Shown here: piece after piece, positions 9,084 through 17,751 of the stretch
Numbering within the stretch: the stretch's first letter is position 1
Layout: each line of letters opens with the position of its first letter
NCBI RefSeq assembly: GCF_009914055.1
Contig: NZ_CP028271.1
Span: 4,588,001-4,652,000 of the forward strand
Reading direction: 5' to 3'
Length of the DNA stretch: 64,000 bases
From: Mixta intestinalis
Lineage (GTDB): Bacteria > Pseudomonadota > Gammaproteobacteria > Enterobacterales > Enterobacteriaceae
Notes under the pieces: model-generated
The model's database searches: none
The model's input: only the letters and a program-made list of their open reading frames with translations
What the model was told of the DNA's origin: nothing
Made by a program: the position numbers and the translations under genes

Positions 9084-9899
9084 ATGCCGAGTAAGCTAAG
9101 TTGTTTTAATACCAAATGTTTAGTTTTAATGTCGTTTATTTATACTGCCTCAGTACAAGCAGCGGAAATATACATTGATAATTTTGTTGGTAAGTGGCAG
9201 GTTCAAAGCGTACACATTGATACTCAACGAACAAGTCGCTCATCTGTTTCAGTCGAAGATCCCATGCTGATTGGGCGAACGCTAACCTTTACACATGAAA
9301 AAATCGCGGGTAAATACCTAAGCGATCCTGGCTGCGAGCGCCCGGTATTAATTCCACAGTCTGAAACCTCGCTCAATAAACTATTGGCTTTAACTACCGG
9401 ACAGGAAGGACGGGTAGATTTAGCAAAAGATTATTTATTAGAGGAGCAGGGAAACAGTAGTGTTATACCTTTTTTGATTAACTGCTCCAGCGGTATCGTT
9501 GGCCCTTCAGTTGAAAATACAGGCAATTGGCTGGCAATGCTGGACAAACACACAATGCTTATCAACTGGGATGATAATTCATTACTGAAATTACAAAAAG
9601 TATTGCCTGGTACACCCGTAGAGCCTTCTTTCAACTGCCAGGATGCAGAAAACATTACTGCAAAAACTATCTGTAAATCCTTTGATTTAGCTGCCTGGGA
9701 TCGTAGCGTTGCTGCTGCCTATGAGATAGTGGAATTCCAGATAAAAAATATCGGTGTTGACGTTACTGAATCATTATCAGCTCTTAACAAAGAACAGCGA
9801 GAGTGGCTTGCTGAGAGAAATCAATGCAAAGATGATCGACGCTGTATTGAAGGGAAGATGGTTGCTCGCGTCAGTAATTTAATGGCACAAGCCAATTAG
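9084..9899 (+). CDS. Secreted protein with C-terminal LprI-like (DUF1311) domain
   Basis: 271 residues. A hydrophobic segment at about 12-26 ending in SVQAAE looks like a signal peptide. Residues about 30-175 start with FVGKW and look like a small beta-barrel-type domain of unknown family. Residues about 183-271 follow the DUF1311 pattern: FNCQDA, ICKSFDLAAWDRSVAAAY, then QREWLAERNQC, and a last Cys before a terminal helix. This is the second LprI-like protein flanking the hcp-muramidase pair. LprI members include a lysozyme inhibitor, so defence against glycan hydrolases is possible but unproven. Confidence 0.6.
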   Translation: MPSKLSCFNTKCLVLMSFIYTASVQAAEIYIDNFVGKWQVQSVHIDTQRTSRSSVSVEDPMLIGRTLTFTHEKIAGKYLSDPGCERPVLIPQSETSLNKLLALTTGQEGRVDLAKDYLLEEQGNSSVIPFLINCSSGIVGPSVENTGNWLAMLDKHTMLINWDDNSLLKLQKVLPGTPVEPSFNCQDAENITAKTICKSFDLAAWDRSVAAAYEIVEFQIKNIGVDVTESLSALNKEQREWLAERNQCKDDRRCIEGKMVARVSNLMAQAN

Positions 9900-10047
9900 C
9901 AGATGACGGTTTTTTATTTTTAGGTTGAGCTACCTGTCAACGTTTTACGCTGGTAAAAGAACTTTAATTAAAGATTTAAAATTTTATGAAGACTGACAAT
10001 TATTTATATTTTCTTCTAAAGTTAATTTTGAATACCAGAAGGCTAAG

Positions 10048-10335
10048 ATGAAAGGTCGTTATAAGATATTTTTATTGCTTTTCTATGTGATTGGCCTGGT
10101 AGCTCTTTGTTTGTTATCTGTAGATAAATACTCATGGATGAGTGAGATAGATCCTTCTGTGGTTTCTGGCTCAATAATAGATAACTCAAAAAATAGCAAA
10201 GTTATTAATTTTCTGTTGTTTTTAGTCTTGATGTTATCCCAGTTAATACTCTTTATTTTTGAGAAAAGACGTAAGTGGCGAACTGTTTCTTTTTTACTGG
10301 TTTTTATAGCCATAATGGTTTATGCACTTTTTTAG
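10048..10335 (+). CDS. Small membrane protein of unknown function
   Basis: 95 residues with three hydrophobic segments (about 6-24, 51-69 and 76-93). A short polar loop after the first holds SWMSEIDPSVVSG, and a basic loop (EKRRKWR) lies between the last two. No family is recognised. AGAAGG is correctly spaced before the ATG. It sits alone between the LprI-like gene and tagH, in AT-rich DNA, so it belongs to the inserted hcp/effector island rather than the core T6SS genes. Confidence 0.5.
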   Translation: MKGRYKIFLLLFYVIGLVALCLLSVDKYSWMSEIDPSVVSGSIIDNSKNSKVINFLLFLVLMLSQLILFIFEKRRKWRTVSFLLVFIAIMVYALF

Positions 10336-10360
10336 TGTATTAAATTTAGATGTCTGCCGG

Positions 10361-10405
10361 GCAGCGTTTTTTTAGATAAAAACTATGCCTAAAAACTGGC
10401 GCTGC
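10361..10405. repeat. Nested inverted repeat before tagH
   Basis: Outer arms GCAGCG/CGCTGC and inner arms TTTTTAG/CTAAAAA form an interrupted stem-loop about 25 nt after the small membrane protein gene. It may be a terminator that separates the AT-rich island from the tagH operon. Confidence 0.4.
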
Positions 10406-10555
10406 TTTACTAAATAAACTTTGCTTTTTTGTACATTACTCTTTGTGCCATTTCTAACGACAATACCGTGATTTTCATATCGCTATTCAAACCTCGCTGG
10501 TTTTATTAAGACCCGCGCGGTTTGAACGCCAATATCTCAAACGCAGGAAACGGTT

Positions 10556-12694
10556 ATGCGCTTTACGATTATAACGATTAAACCGGGGCACCAGCCGCCG
10601 CAAAGTAGCTGTGATTTTTCACCGCCCGGCGGCACGATTGGCCGTGGGGTAGATAACAACCTGGTGCTGCCCGATAACGACCGCACAATATCGCGTTTGC
10701 AGGCGATTGTGCATGTCAGTGCCGCTGGCGAATGCCGAATTACCAACCGTGGCAACGTGACGCGCGTTGAGCTGAATGATATTCCGCTGGAGCGCGGTCG
10801 TGAGGTTGAATTACAGGATGGCGATATTCTCGGCATTGATGAATATCGTCTCCTGGTTAGCGATCCTGCCGCTGCGAGGCAACCTACCGCTCAGGGCGCT
10901 GCACCCATAGCCCGCCCTGTGGCACAGGCCGCAGCGCCGCAGGCTCGTCCAATAGCGCAAGCCACTGAACAGGCACCCCGTCCAGCGGCACAGGTTGCCG
11001 ATCCTTTAGCTCGTCCGGCAGCTCAGACGGCTCGTCCAATAGCGCAGGCAACTGAACCGACAGTTGCTCCCGCAGCGCAAATTGCCGATCCGTTAGCGTA
11101 CCTGGCAGACGAGGCGATCGCACCAGAACCGAATCCGGCACCGACGGCATCGGTTATGCCTCAGCCTGAAGCTGCGCCAGCGGAGCCTGTTGGCAACACG
11201 GCAGCAGTGCCCAGCGAAATCTGGGATAGCCTGGCAAAAGAGTTCTCTATATCTGACAGCATCTCCGCCAGTCCCGCTGACGGAGTCGCGGCATTGGATG
11301 GCGCGCATCCACTGACTGCACCACAGGCGGAAAATCGTAATCCGGAAAATCCGCTGGCGCAGTTTGAGGCCATGGAATCCCTTAGCCTCGATCGTCGTGA
11401 TAAAACGCCTGATTCACTGTTCGAAAAAGATGAGCTGTTTCAATCAGACAGCATTTTTAATGACAGCACGCCCAGCACCTTAATGCAGTCCCCGGCTGAA
11501 AAAATGCCGCAGCCGGAAAGCAAAACGGAGGATAGCGATCCGCTGGCGCTGTTTGGTGCTGGCGCTGCCGCCTCGTCTCAGCTAGACAGTGACGATCCGC
11601 TTGGCCTGATGATGAGCGGTGCGGTGCCGCTGTCACATCCTGATGACGAGCCGTCAGCCGCCTCCCCGGAAATGAACGCGGCACCGTCGGTCATCTATAT
11701 GCCGCCACCGGAGGAAACACCGGTCGCCGCGCCGGTCACTTCCGCGCCTGAAACGGATTTGTTCAGCGGTCTGGGTGATATCAGCGGTTCGCCGCTGTTT
11801 CTTGATGAGCCACCGCCCGCAGCCAAAGACGCTGGTGCGATGAATAAACCGCAGCCGGACGTGTCGCCGTATGCGCCTTCTGTGGCGGCACAGACAGAAA
11901 CGGATTTCGAGCCCTCTGCGCCACCAGCGCCTGAAGCCCCGGACTACAGCGGTATTACATTGCCGACGCCGCAGGCGGTACAGCGCAGTGCCGCGCCGCC
12001 GCCGAAAGGGCGCTTGCGTATCGATCCGGTTTCTACCTCCAGCAAACAGCCACAGCCAACTTCCGCCAGCGGTGAAACGCTCCAGGGCGAACTGTTACAG
12101 GCGCTGCTGGATGGCATGGGGCTGAACGATATGCAGCCCACGCCGCATTTTGATGGGGAAAATATGCAACAGCTGGGGCAGATGCTCGGCATGTTCTCGC
12201 AGGGGACGGTAGCGCTGCTGTCGTCGCGATCGATCCTTAAGCGCGGCGTTAAGGCAGATATGACCGTCATTCTTGATGATGCGAATAACCCGTTCAAGCT
12301 GTTGCCATCGGGAAAAACCGTGCTGATGCAGATGTTCGGTAGCCGTATGCCAGGCTTTATGCCGCCAAAGCAGGCGGTGCGCGATGCGCTGGTCGACTTG
12401 CAGGCGCACCAGCTGGGCATGATCGCCGGTATCCGCGCGATTATTGCGGCGATGCTGCAATCGTTTAATCCGCAGCAGCTGGAAGAGGAGGCCCGTCAGG
12501 AAGGCGTCACCTCACGCCTGTCGCTGCGCGGCAGCCGTAAGGCGGCGCTGTGGGAATATTTTACCCGTCGCTATAACGAAACGGCTGGCGAAATTGAAGA
12601 TGACTTCCACACGCTGTTCGGCGAAGCCTTTTTGCACGCTTACGACATGGAAGTTAACCAGTATAAAGATTCACAGACCTCCACGGACGAATGA
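10556..12694 (+). CDS. tagH: T6SS FHA-domain protein TagH (Fha)
   Basis: 712 residues in three parts. Residues about 20-100 are a forkhead-associated domain (GGTIGRGVDNNLVLPD, ISRLQAIV, and a NDIPL turn) that reads phospho-threonine. Residues about 105-500 are a long Pro/Ala/Asp/Glu-rich linker with imperfect internal repeats built on RPIAQAT and ADPLA. Residues about 510-700 match the C-terminal domain of T6SS FHA proteins (LLQALLDGMGL, LKRGVKADMTVI, NPFKLLPSG). In systems studied, PpkA phosphorylates Fha to trigger assembly and PppA reverses it. The gene overlaps pppA by 4 nt, matching that pairing. Confidence 0.9.
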   Translation: MRFTIITIKPGHQPPQSSCDFSPPGGTIGRGVDNNLVLPDNDRTISRLQAIVHVSAAGECRITNRGNVTRVELNDIPLERGREVELQDGDILGIDEYRLLVSDPAAARQPTAQGAAPIARPVAQAAAPQARPIAQATEQAPRPAAQVADPLARPAAQTARPIAQATEPTVAPAAQIADPLAYLADEAIAPEPNPAPTASVMPQPEAAPAEPVGNTAAVPSEIWDSLAKEFSISDSISASPADGVAALDGAHPLTAPQAENRNPENPLAQFEAMESLSLDRRDKTPDSLFEKDELFQSDSIFNDSTPSTLMQSPAEKMPQPESKTEDSDPLALFGAGAAASSQLDSDDPLGLMMSGAVPLSHPDDEPSAASPEMNAAPSVIYMPPPEETPVAAPVTSAPETDLFSGLGDISGSPLFLDEPPPAAKDAGAMNKPQPDVSPYAPSVAAQTETDFEPSAPPAPEAPDYSGITLPTPQAVQRSAAPPPKGRLRIDPVSTSSKQPQPTSASGETLQGELLQALLDGMGLNDMQPTPHFDGENMQQLGQMLGMFSQGTVALLSSRSILKRGVKADMTVILDDANNPFKLLPSGKTVLMQMFGSRMPGFMPPKQAVRDALVDLQAHQLGMIAGIRAIIAAMLQSFNPQQLEEEARQEGVTSRLSLRGSRKAALWEYFTRRYNETAGEIEDDFHTLFGEAFLHAYDMEVNQYKDSQTSTDE

Positions 12695-13488
12695 TGAATA
12701 TCACCCTTGCCTCAATGTCGAATCAGGGATCGCGCGAGAGCAACCAGGATCAGACCGGCGATATCGTGGGCGATCGCTCAGCCTGTTTTGTCGTCTGCGA
12801 CGGCGTTGCCGGTTTTCCCGGTGGCGACCTGGCTGCGAAGCTGGCGCGTAACACCATTATTGAGCAGTTTGACGGCGCGGAGCATCTCGATGCGCAGCAG
12901 ATTCGGCTGTACGTTAACAATGCCAATCGGGCAATTCGTCAGCAGCAGAAAAAAGAACGCGACTACAGCCGTATGGGCACCACGCTGGTCAGCCTGTTTA
13001 TCGATCGCGATTATCAGCTGGCCTGCTGGGCGCACGCGGGCGACAGCCGCCTCTATCTCTTCCGACGCGGCTATCTCTATTACGTCACCACCGATCACAG
13101 CCTGATCCAGCAAATGAAGGATGCCGGGCATCAAACCGAAGGAATTAACAGCAATTTGCTCTATTTCGCGCTGGGCATGGGCGATGAGGAACGCGATGCC
13201 AGCTACAGCGATATCGTACCGCTTGAAGATGGCGATGCGTTTTTGCTCTGTACTGATGGCTTCTGGCACGGCGTTTCACAGCAGCAGATGCAGCAGTCGC
13301 TGCATATGGTCAAAACCCCGGAAGAGTGGCTGACGCTGATGCATCAGGCGATAAAAAATAATGAAGAACAGCAGGAAGGAGAGCAGGACAACTACAGTGC
13401 TCTGGCCGTTTGGATCGGATCGCCACAGGACACTACGCTGCTGCATTCCCTCTCTGAAGCGGCGCAGTTTATCCCTCTTCGCGATTAA
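12691..13488 (+). CDS. pppA: T6SS PP2C-type protein phosphatase PppA
   Basis: About 265 residues forming a complete PP2C domain: SNQGSRESNQDQTGD, then VVCDGVAGFPGGD (metal-binding Asp-Gly), MGTTLVSLFI, HAGDSRLYLFRRG, and LLCTDGFWHG. It removes phosphate from Fha/TagH and so switches T6SS assembly off, opposing PpkA. The start overlaps the tagH stop (ATGATGA); either of two adjacent ATGs (12691 or 12694) could be used. No TagF domain is fused, since tagF is a separate gene here. Confidence 0.9.
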   Translation: MMNITLASMSNQGSRESNQDQTGDIVGDRSACFVVCDGVAGFPGGDLAAKLARNTIIEQFDGAEHLDAQQIRLYVNNANRAIRQQQKKERDYSRMGTTLVSLFIDRDYQLACWAHAGDSRLYLFRRGYLYYVTTDHSLIQQMKDAGHQTEGINSNLLYFALGMGDEERDASYSDIVPLEDGDAFLLCTDGFWHGVSQQQMQQSLHMVKTPEEWLTLMHQAIKNNEEQQEGEQDNYSALAVWIGSPQDTTLLHSLSEAAQFIPLRD

Positions 13489-13508
13489 TAATTAGACAAA
13501 GGAACGTT

Positions 13509-14450
13509 ATGAAATATTGGTTAACCGGCGTGTTAACACTGCTGATGGCCTCCAGCACCTGGGCGCAAAACTACAACATTGCCTCTTCCCGTACCAAAAA
13601 TCTCGATGTGTGGATCGATAACGTCAGAGGGCAGGACGCGCAGGACTGGTGCGCGCGTCAGGTGCCGCTGCGCATCGTATTAAAAGGCGATAAATCGCCT
13701 ACCGTGTTGAATGATTTTCTGCCGAAAGTCGGCGCGCTGATGGTGCGTGACTGTAGCAAGCTAAAAACACTGAACTGGCAAACGGAAGATGCGCTGGGCA
13801 GAAAGCTGGCGACAGGGACAGCGGAAAAAGCCAGTGGCTGGAGAGTCAAGGTCGTTGCGGAAACGCCTGTGATTCGACCGGAAGCGCTTTCGCCGTTAGC
13901 GGATACCACGCCCTGGCTACAGTTCAGCCTGCTTGATGGTTGCTATTTCCGTACCTGGTGGCGCGAAGAGGATCGTACCGCCGCCCTGTTTATCCCGGAA
14001 ACGGAAGAATTAACCTGTAACGCAGATGGTTGGCTGAGCGGGCAAAGCCAGCTGGTGCGCCTCGAACACGGCGAGGAAAAGCAACAGCCCGTCACCTTTC
14101 TTGACGGCTTCCCGGTTATTGGACTGGTGGCGAACAGCGACAAACATGCGTTGCAAATCACCACCGTTAACAACGAGCGAATGGTGCTGGCGGATGAGCG
14201 TTCGCCGCAGAGTTGGATGATTCTGCCCTGGTCCTCCAGCCTTAACAGCTGGCAGGCAACCGGTGCGGTAGCGGTGCAGATCAGCCCGGAAGAAGAAAAC
14301 GATGAAAGCGCGCTAAAGGCGCGCCTGAGCGAGGTGCGTAAGGTCTGGATCGGCTATCTCAGCGACGCGCCGTTAACGCTGTTGCTGGTGGATGAACTGC
14401 ATCCACAGCTGAAAGATCCGGCTGCTGGAGCCTGGCGCACTATCAAATAA
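13509..14450 (+). CDS. T6SS-locus periplasmic protein of unknown function
   Basis: 313 residues with a Sec signal peptide (about residues 1-19, ending STWAQ). The mature protein has two Cys (DWCARQ and VRDCSKL) that may pair, then a run of beta-rich segments and a further Cys pair (DGCYFRTWW and LTCNADGW). I do not recognise the family. It lies between pppA and tagJ with 20- and 19-nt gaps, and its GC content equals that of the T6SS core genes, so it is probably a regular accessory part of this T6SS type rather than an insertion. A periplasmic sensor or envelope-remodelling role is conceivable but not shown. Confidence 0.6.
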   Translation: MKYWLTGVLTLLMASSTWAQNYNIASSRTKNLDVWIDNVRGQDAQDWCARQVPLRIVLKGDKSPTVLNDFLPKVGALMVRDCSKLKTLNWQTEDALGRKLATGTAEKASGWRVKVVAETPVIRPEALSPLADTTPWLQFSLLDGCYFRTWWREEDRTAALFIPETEELTCNADGWLSGQSQLVRLEHGEEKQQPVTFLDGFPVIGLVANSDKHALQITTVNNERMVLADERSPQSWMILPWSSSLNSWQATGAVAVQISPEEENDESALKARLSEVRKVWIGYLSDAPLTLLLVDELHPQLKDPAAGAWRTIK

Positions 14451-14469
14451 CTTACCGGGAGAGAGCGTG

Positions 14470-15300
14470 ATGAATTCTTTAAATCAACTGCTGGCGGGAA
14501 GGTCGCTGGATGAAACGCTGACGCATGTCGAGGCGCAAATTAAGGCCGCGCCGGGTGATGCCGATCTGCGAGCCGCTTTTGTACAGCTACTCTGCCTGGC
14601 GGGGAACTGGACGCGTGCGCAGACGCAGCTTAAGCCCTGGCTGGCGCTGAAGCCGCAGGCACAGCCAACCGTTACGCTGCTGGAGCAGGCGATCTGCGGT
14701 GAGCTACAACGCGCGGCGGTTTTTGCCGGACAGGCGCAGCCACGTATGCCGGGCGATGCCTGGCGCTGGGCGGAACAGCTGCTCGCCGCGTTGCAGGCCG
14801 ATCTTCACGGCGAACGGGAGCGGGCTGAAGCGTTGCGCAACGCCGCGCTGGAGGAAGCGGCGTTAAACCCAGGCAGCGCGTTGATGCGGGATGAGGAACA
14901 GGCGCAGCCTTTCGGCTGGCTGGCGGATGGAGATAGCCGTCTTGGCCCGATCTGCGAAATGGTGGTGAATGGCAATTATTTCTGGGTGCCGTTCAGCGCC
15001 ATCGTCGAGATGCGCTTTCAGGCACCGGTTAGCGTAACCGATCTGGTGTGGCGGCATACGCTGGTGCGGCTGGTGGATGGAAACGAGCAGGTGTGTCAGG
15101 TGCCGGTGCGCTATCCCTTCACCGCAGAGACGAAAGATGCGCTGCGGCTGGCGTGCCTGACCGAATGGCAGCCGCTGGACGATGGGCAGCAGCACTATAT
15201 TGGCCAGGGGCAAAAAGTGTTTCTCAATGATAAAGATGAGTTTTCGCTGTTAAGCCTGGAGACGCTGACTTTCGCTGCCAGCGATATGGTCGATGCGTAA
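14470..15300 (+). CDS. tagJ: T6SS accessory protein TagJ (ImpE family)
   Basis: 276 residues of the ImpE/TagJ family: an N-terminal TPR-like helical region (LLAGRSLDETLTHVEAQIKA, FVQLLCLAGNWTRAQTQL) and a C-terminal domain with YFWVPFSAIVEMRF and the DLVW segment. TagJ is reported to bind the sheath subunit TssB and help bring ClpV for sheath recycling. GGGAGAG at 14457-14463 is best spaced for the ATG at 14470; a GTG directly upstream (14467) is possible. The 3' end overlaps tssE by 8 nt. Confidence 0.85.
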   Translation: MNSLNQLLAGRSLDETLTHVEAQIKAAPGDADLRAAFVQLLCLAGNWTRAQTQLKPWLALKPQAQPTVTLLEQAICGELQRAAVFAGQAQPRMPGDAWRWAEQLLAALQADLHGERERAEALRNAALEEAALNPGSALMRDEEQAQPFGWLADGDSRLGPICEMVVNGNYFWVPFSAIVEMRFQAPVSVTDLVWRHTLVRLVDGNEQVCQVPVRYPFTAETKDALRLACLTEWQPLDDGQQHYIGQGQKVFLNDKDEFSLLSLETLTFAASDMVDA

Positions 15301-15871
15301 CGACGACAAACGCCAGCACGGCGACAGTGGCGAGCTGCTGCGTGGCGGCTATCGTCATCGCAAGGATCAAAGCAGCCTCAACGTGCGCGATAAGCTACAG
15401 CCGTCGCTGCTGGATCGTCTGACGGATCTTGAGCCTGCTAAGCGTCAGGAGAGCGCCAGCCAGCGGCTGATTTCGCACAGTACGCTTCGGCGTCATGTGC
15501 TGCGCGATCTGCAATGGCTGTTCAACACCATTAACAACGAAGCGCAGCACGATCTGGACGCGTTTGCCGAAGTACGCCGCTCGGTGCTGAACTTCGGCGT
15601 TTCGCCGCTGGCGGGACAACGTATGTCAGATATTGAATGGAACGATGTCCAGAGCAAGCTGACCGAGGCGATCGTTAATTTTGAGCCGCGTATTTTACCG
15701 CAGGGCTTACAGGTGCGCTGTATCTCCGATACCAAATCCCTCGACCTGCACAACGTTCTGTCGATTGAAATTAAAGGCCGTCTGTGGTGCGTGCCTTATC
15801 CGCTGGAGTTTCTGTTCCGCACCGATGTGGATCTGGAAAACGGCTATTTTGAGCTGAAAGATGTAGGTTAA
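15293..15871 (+). CDS. tssE: T6SS baseplate protein TssE (gp25-like)
   Basis: 192 residues, longer at the N-terminus than minimal gp25. The conserved domain spans about 60-185 with VLRDLQWLFNT, VRRSVLNFGVSPLAG, and the EPRILPQGLQVRC block including the conserved Glu-Pro-Arg. TssE joins TssF, TssG and TssK in the baseplate wedge. Residues 1-45 are basic and polar (many Arg, Lys, Asp), as in TssE proteins of related clusters. The start overlaps the end of tagJ, and tssF follows 2 nt after the stop. Confidence 0.9.
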   Translation: MRNDDKRQHGDSGELLRGGYRHRKDQSSLNVRDKLQPSLLDRLTDLEPAKRQESASQRLISHSTLRRHVLRDLQWLFNTINNEAQHDLDAFAEVRRSVLNFGVSPLAGQRMSDIEWNDVQSKLTEAIVNFEPRILPQGLQVRCISDTKSLDLHNVLSIEIKGRLWCVPYPLEFLFRTDVDLENGYFELKDVG

Positions 15872-15873
15872 GC

Positions 15874-17751
15874 ATGGAAAGTAAACTGCTCGAATACTAC
15901 AACCGCGAACTGGCGTATCTGCGAGAGCTGGGAGCGGAATTTGCAGAGCGCTACCCAAAAGTGGCCGGGCGTCTTGGCATGCAGGGCATTGAGGTAACCG
16001 ATCCGTACGTTGAACGTATGATGGAGGGCTTTGCCTTTCTTACCTCACGCGTTCAGCTAAAAATGGATGCCGAGTTTCCGCGTTTTTCTCAGCGTTTACT
16101 GGAGATGATCGCACCCGGTTATCTGGCACCTACGCCATCGATGGCGATTGCTGAGCTGCATCCTGACAGCAGTAAAGGGGATATCAATCGCGGTTTTCGC
16201 GTGGCGCGTGGCACCATGCTGGATAGCCAGCTGCTGAAGAAAAACGGCGTGGTTTGTAGCTACGCGACGGCGCATGAGGTCACACTGCTGCCGCTGAATA
16301 TTGCCCAGGTAGAGCTGGGCGGTGTACCGGCGGATATTCCGCTGGGGCAGATGGGGCTGAGCCAGCGCGGTGCGGTTAGCGCGCTGCGCATACGGCTGCG
16401 CTGTGAAAGTACCACCGCGCTCGATAACCTTGATTTCGATCGGCTGGTCTTTTTCCTCAGCGGCCCTGATATTGAGGCGCTTAAGCTGCTGGAGCTGATT
16501 ATGCAGCATACCGTCGGCATTTTCTGTCAGACGGTGGGCAAATCGCCGCGCCGCCAGCTGTTGCATGATGATGCCCTGAGGCAGGAGGGCTTCGAGCCGG
16601 AGCAGGCGCTGCTGCCAAACGATTTGCGTAACTTTGACGGCTATCGTCTGCTGCATGAGTATTTCGCTTTCCCGGCGCGCTTCCAGTTTATCAGCATTGG
16701 TCAGCTGCGCCCGCTGCTGCGTCTGGTGGAAGAGGGCGATCGCGAGTTTGAAATCGTGCTGCTGCTGGATAAAGCCGATGCCGCGCTGGAGCGCGTGGTA
16801 GACAGCAGCCACCTGGCGCTGCACTGCACGCCGGTGATCAACCTGTTTCCACGCGTGGCGGAGCGCCAGAAGCTCAGCGAAAGCAATCATGAATATCATC
16901 TGGTGGTCGATAATATTCGTCCGCTCGACTATGAAGTTTACTCGGTGCAAAAACTGTATGGTTCTGGCGAAGGGCAGCGCGAAGAGCAGGTCTTCCGCCC
17001 GTTCTGGAGCACCTACAGCCATGACAGCGGCGATTACGGCGCTTACTTCTCTCTGCGGCGCGAGCAGCGCACGCTGTCGGAACATGCGCAGCGCTACGGC
17101 GCACGTACCGGCTATATCGGCTCCGAGGTTTTTCTGTCGCTGGTGGATGAACTGCATTCGCCCTGGCATGAGGAGCTGCGCTATATCACGGCGGAAGTGC
17201 TCTGTACCAGCCGCGATCTACCGCTGATGCTGCTTCAGCAGGATCGTCATGGCTTTAAACTGCCCGATTCGGTGCCCGCCTCCGGCTTGACGATGCGTAA
17301 AGGGCCGACGCCGCCGCGTCCGGCGCTGGCGGAAGGGCTGACGACCTGGCGCTTAATCAGCCATCTACAGATGAATTACCTCAGCCTGATGGACAGCGAT
17401 GATGGCGAAGGGGCCGCCGCGCTGCGTCAGATGCTGGGGCTGTATGCCAACCTGGCGGAAGCCTCTATTGCGCGACAGATTGACGGGATTCGGCACTGCC
17501 AGCTCCGTCCGGTGCATCGTCGCGTGCCGGAACCCGGTCCGATTGTTTTTGCGCGTGGCATCGGCATCGAGCTACAGGTTGACGAGCAGGCTTTTTCTGG
17601 CAGCAGCCCGTGGCTGTTCGGCAGCGTACTGGAGCGGCTCTTTTCGCGGCTGGTTGCCATCAACAGCTTTACCGAAATGACGCTGACCAGCCAGCAACGC
17701 GGCGAGGTCGGATACTGGCCGCCGCGCATGGGTAAAAGGGCGTTGATATGA
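15874..17751 (+). CDS. tssF: T6SS baseplate protein TssF (VasA)
   Basis: 625 residues, full length for TssF. The N-terminus is highly typical (LLEYYNRELAYLRELGAEFAE, FAFLTSRVQLKMDAEFP, RFSQRLLEMIAPGYLAPTPS). It also has the AFPARFQFISIGQL block and a C-terminal domain ending RGEVGYWPPRMGKRALI. TssF is a wedge component of the baseplate. It overlaps tssG by 4 nt (ATGA), indicating translational coupling. The long antisense ORFs inside the gene are shadows of its high GC content. Confidence 0.94.
   Translation: MESKLLEYYNRELAYLRELGAEFAERYPKVAGRLGMQGIEVTDPYVERMMEGFAFLTSRVQLKMDAEFPRFSQRLLEMIAPGYLAPTPSMAIAELHPDSSKGDINRGFRVARGTMLDSQLLKKNGVVCSYATAHEVTLLPLNIAQVELGGVPADIPLGQMGLSQRGAVSALRIRLRCESTTALDNLDFDRLVFFLSGPDIEALKLLELIMQHTVGIFCQTVGKSPRRQLLHDDALRQEGFEPEQALLPNDLRNFDGYRLLHEYFAFPARFQFISIGQLRPLLRLVEEGDREFEIVLLLDKADAALERVVDSSHLALHCTPVINLFPRVAERQKLSESNHEYHLVVDNIRPLDYEVYSVQKLYGSGEGQREEQVFRPFWSTYSHDSGDYGAYFSLRREQRTLSEHAQRYGARTGYIGSEVFLSLVDELHSPWHEELRYITAEVLCTSRDLPLMLLQQDRHGFKLPDSVPASGLTMRKGPTPPRPALAEGLTTWRLISHLQMNYLSLMDSDDGEGAAALRQMLGLYANLAEASIARQIDGIRHCQLRPVHRRVPEPGPIVFARGIGIELQVDEQAFSGSSPWLFGSVLERLFSRLVAINSFTEMTLTSQQRGEVGYWPPRMGKRALI

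Noticed and set aside
16096..17169. 357-codon minus-strand ORF
   Set aside because: It lies wholly inside tssF on the other strand; its length comes from high GC and codon bias, and its translation shows no family pattern.
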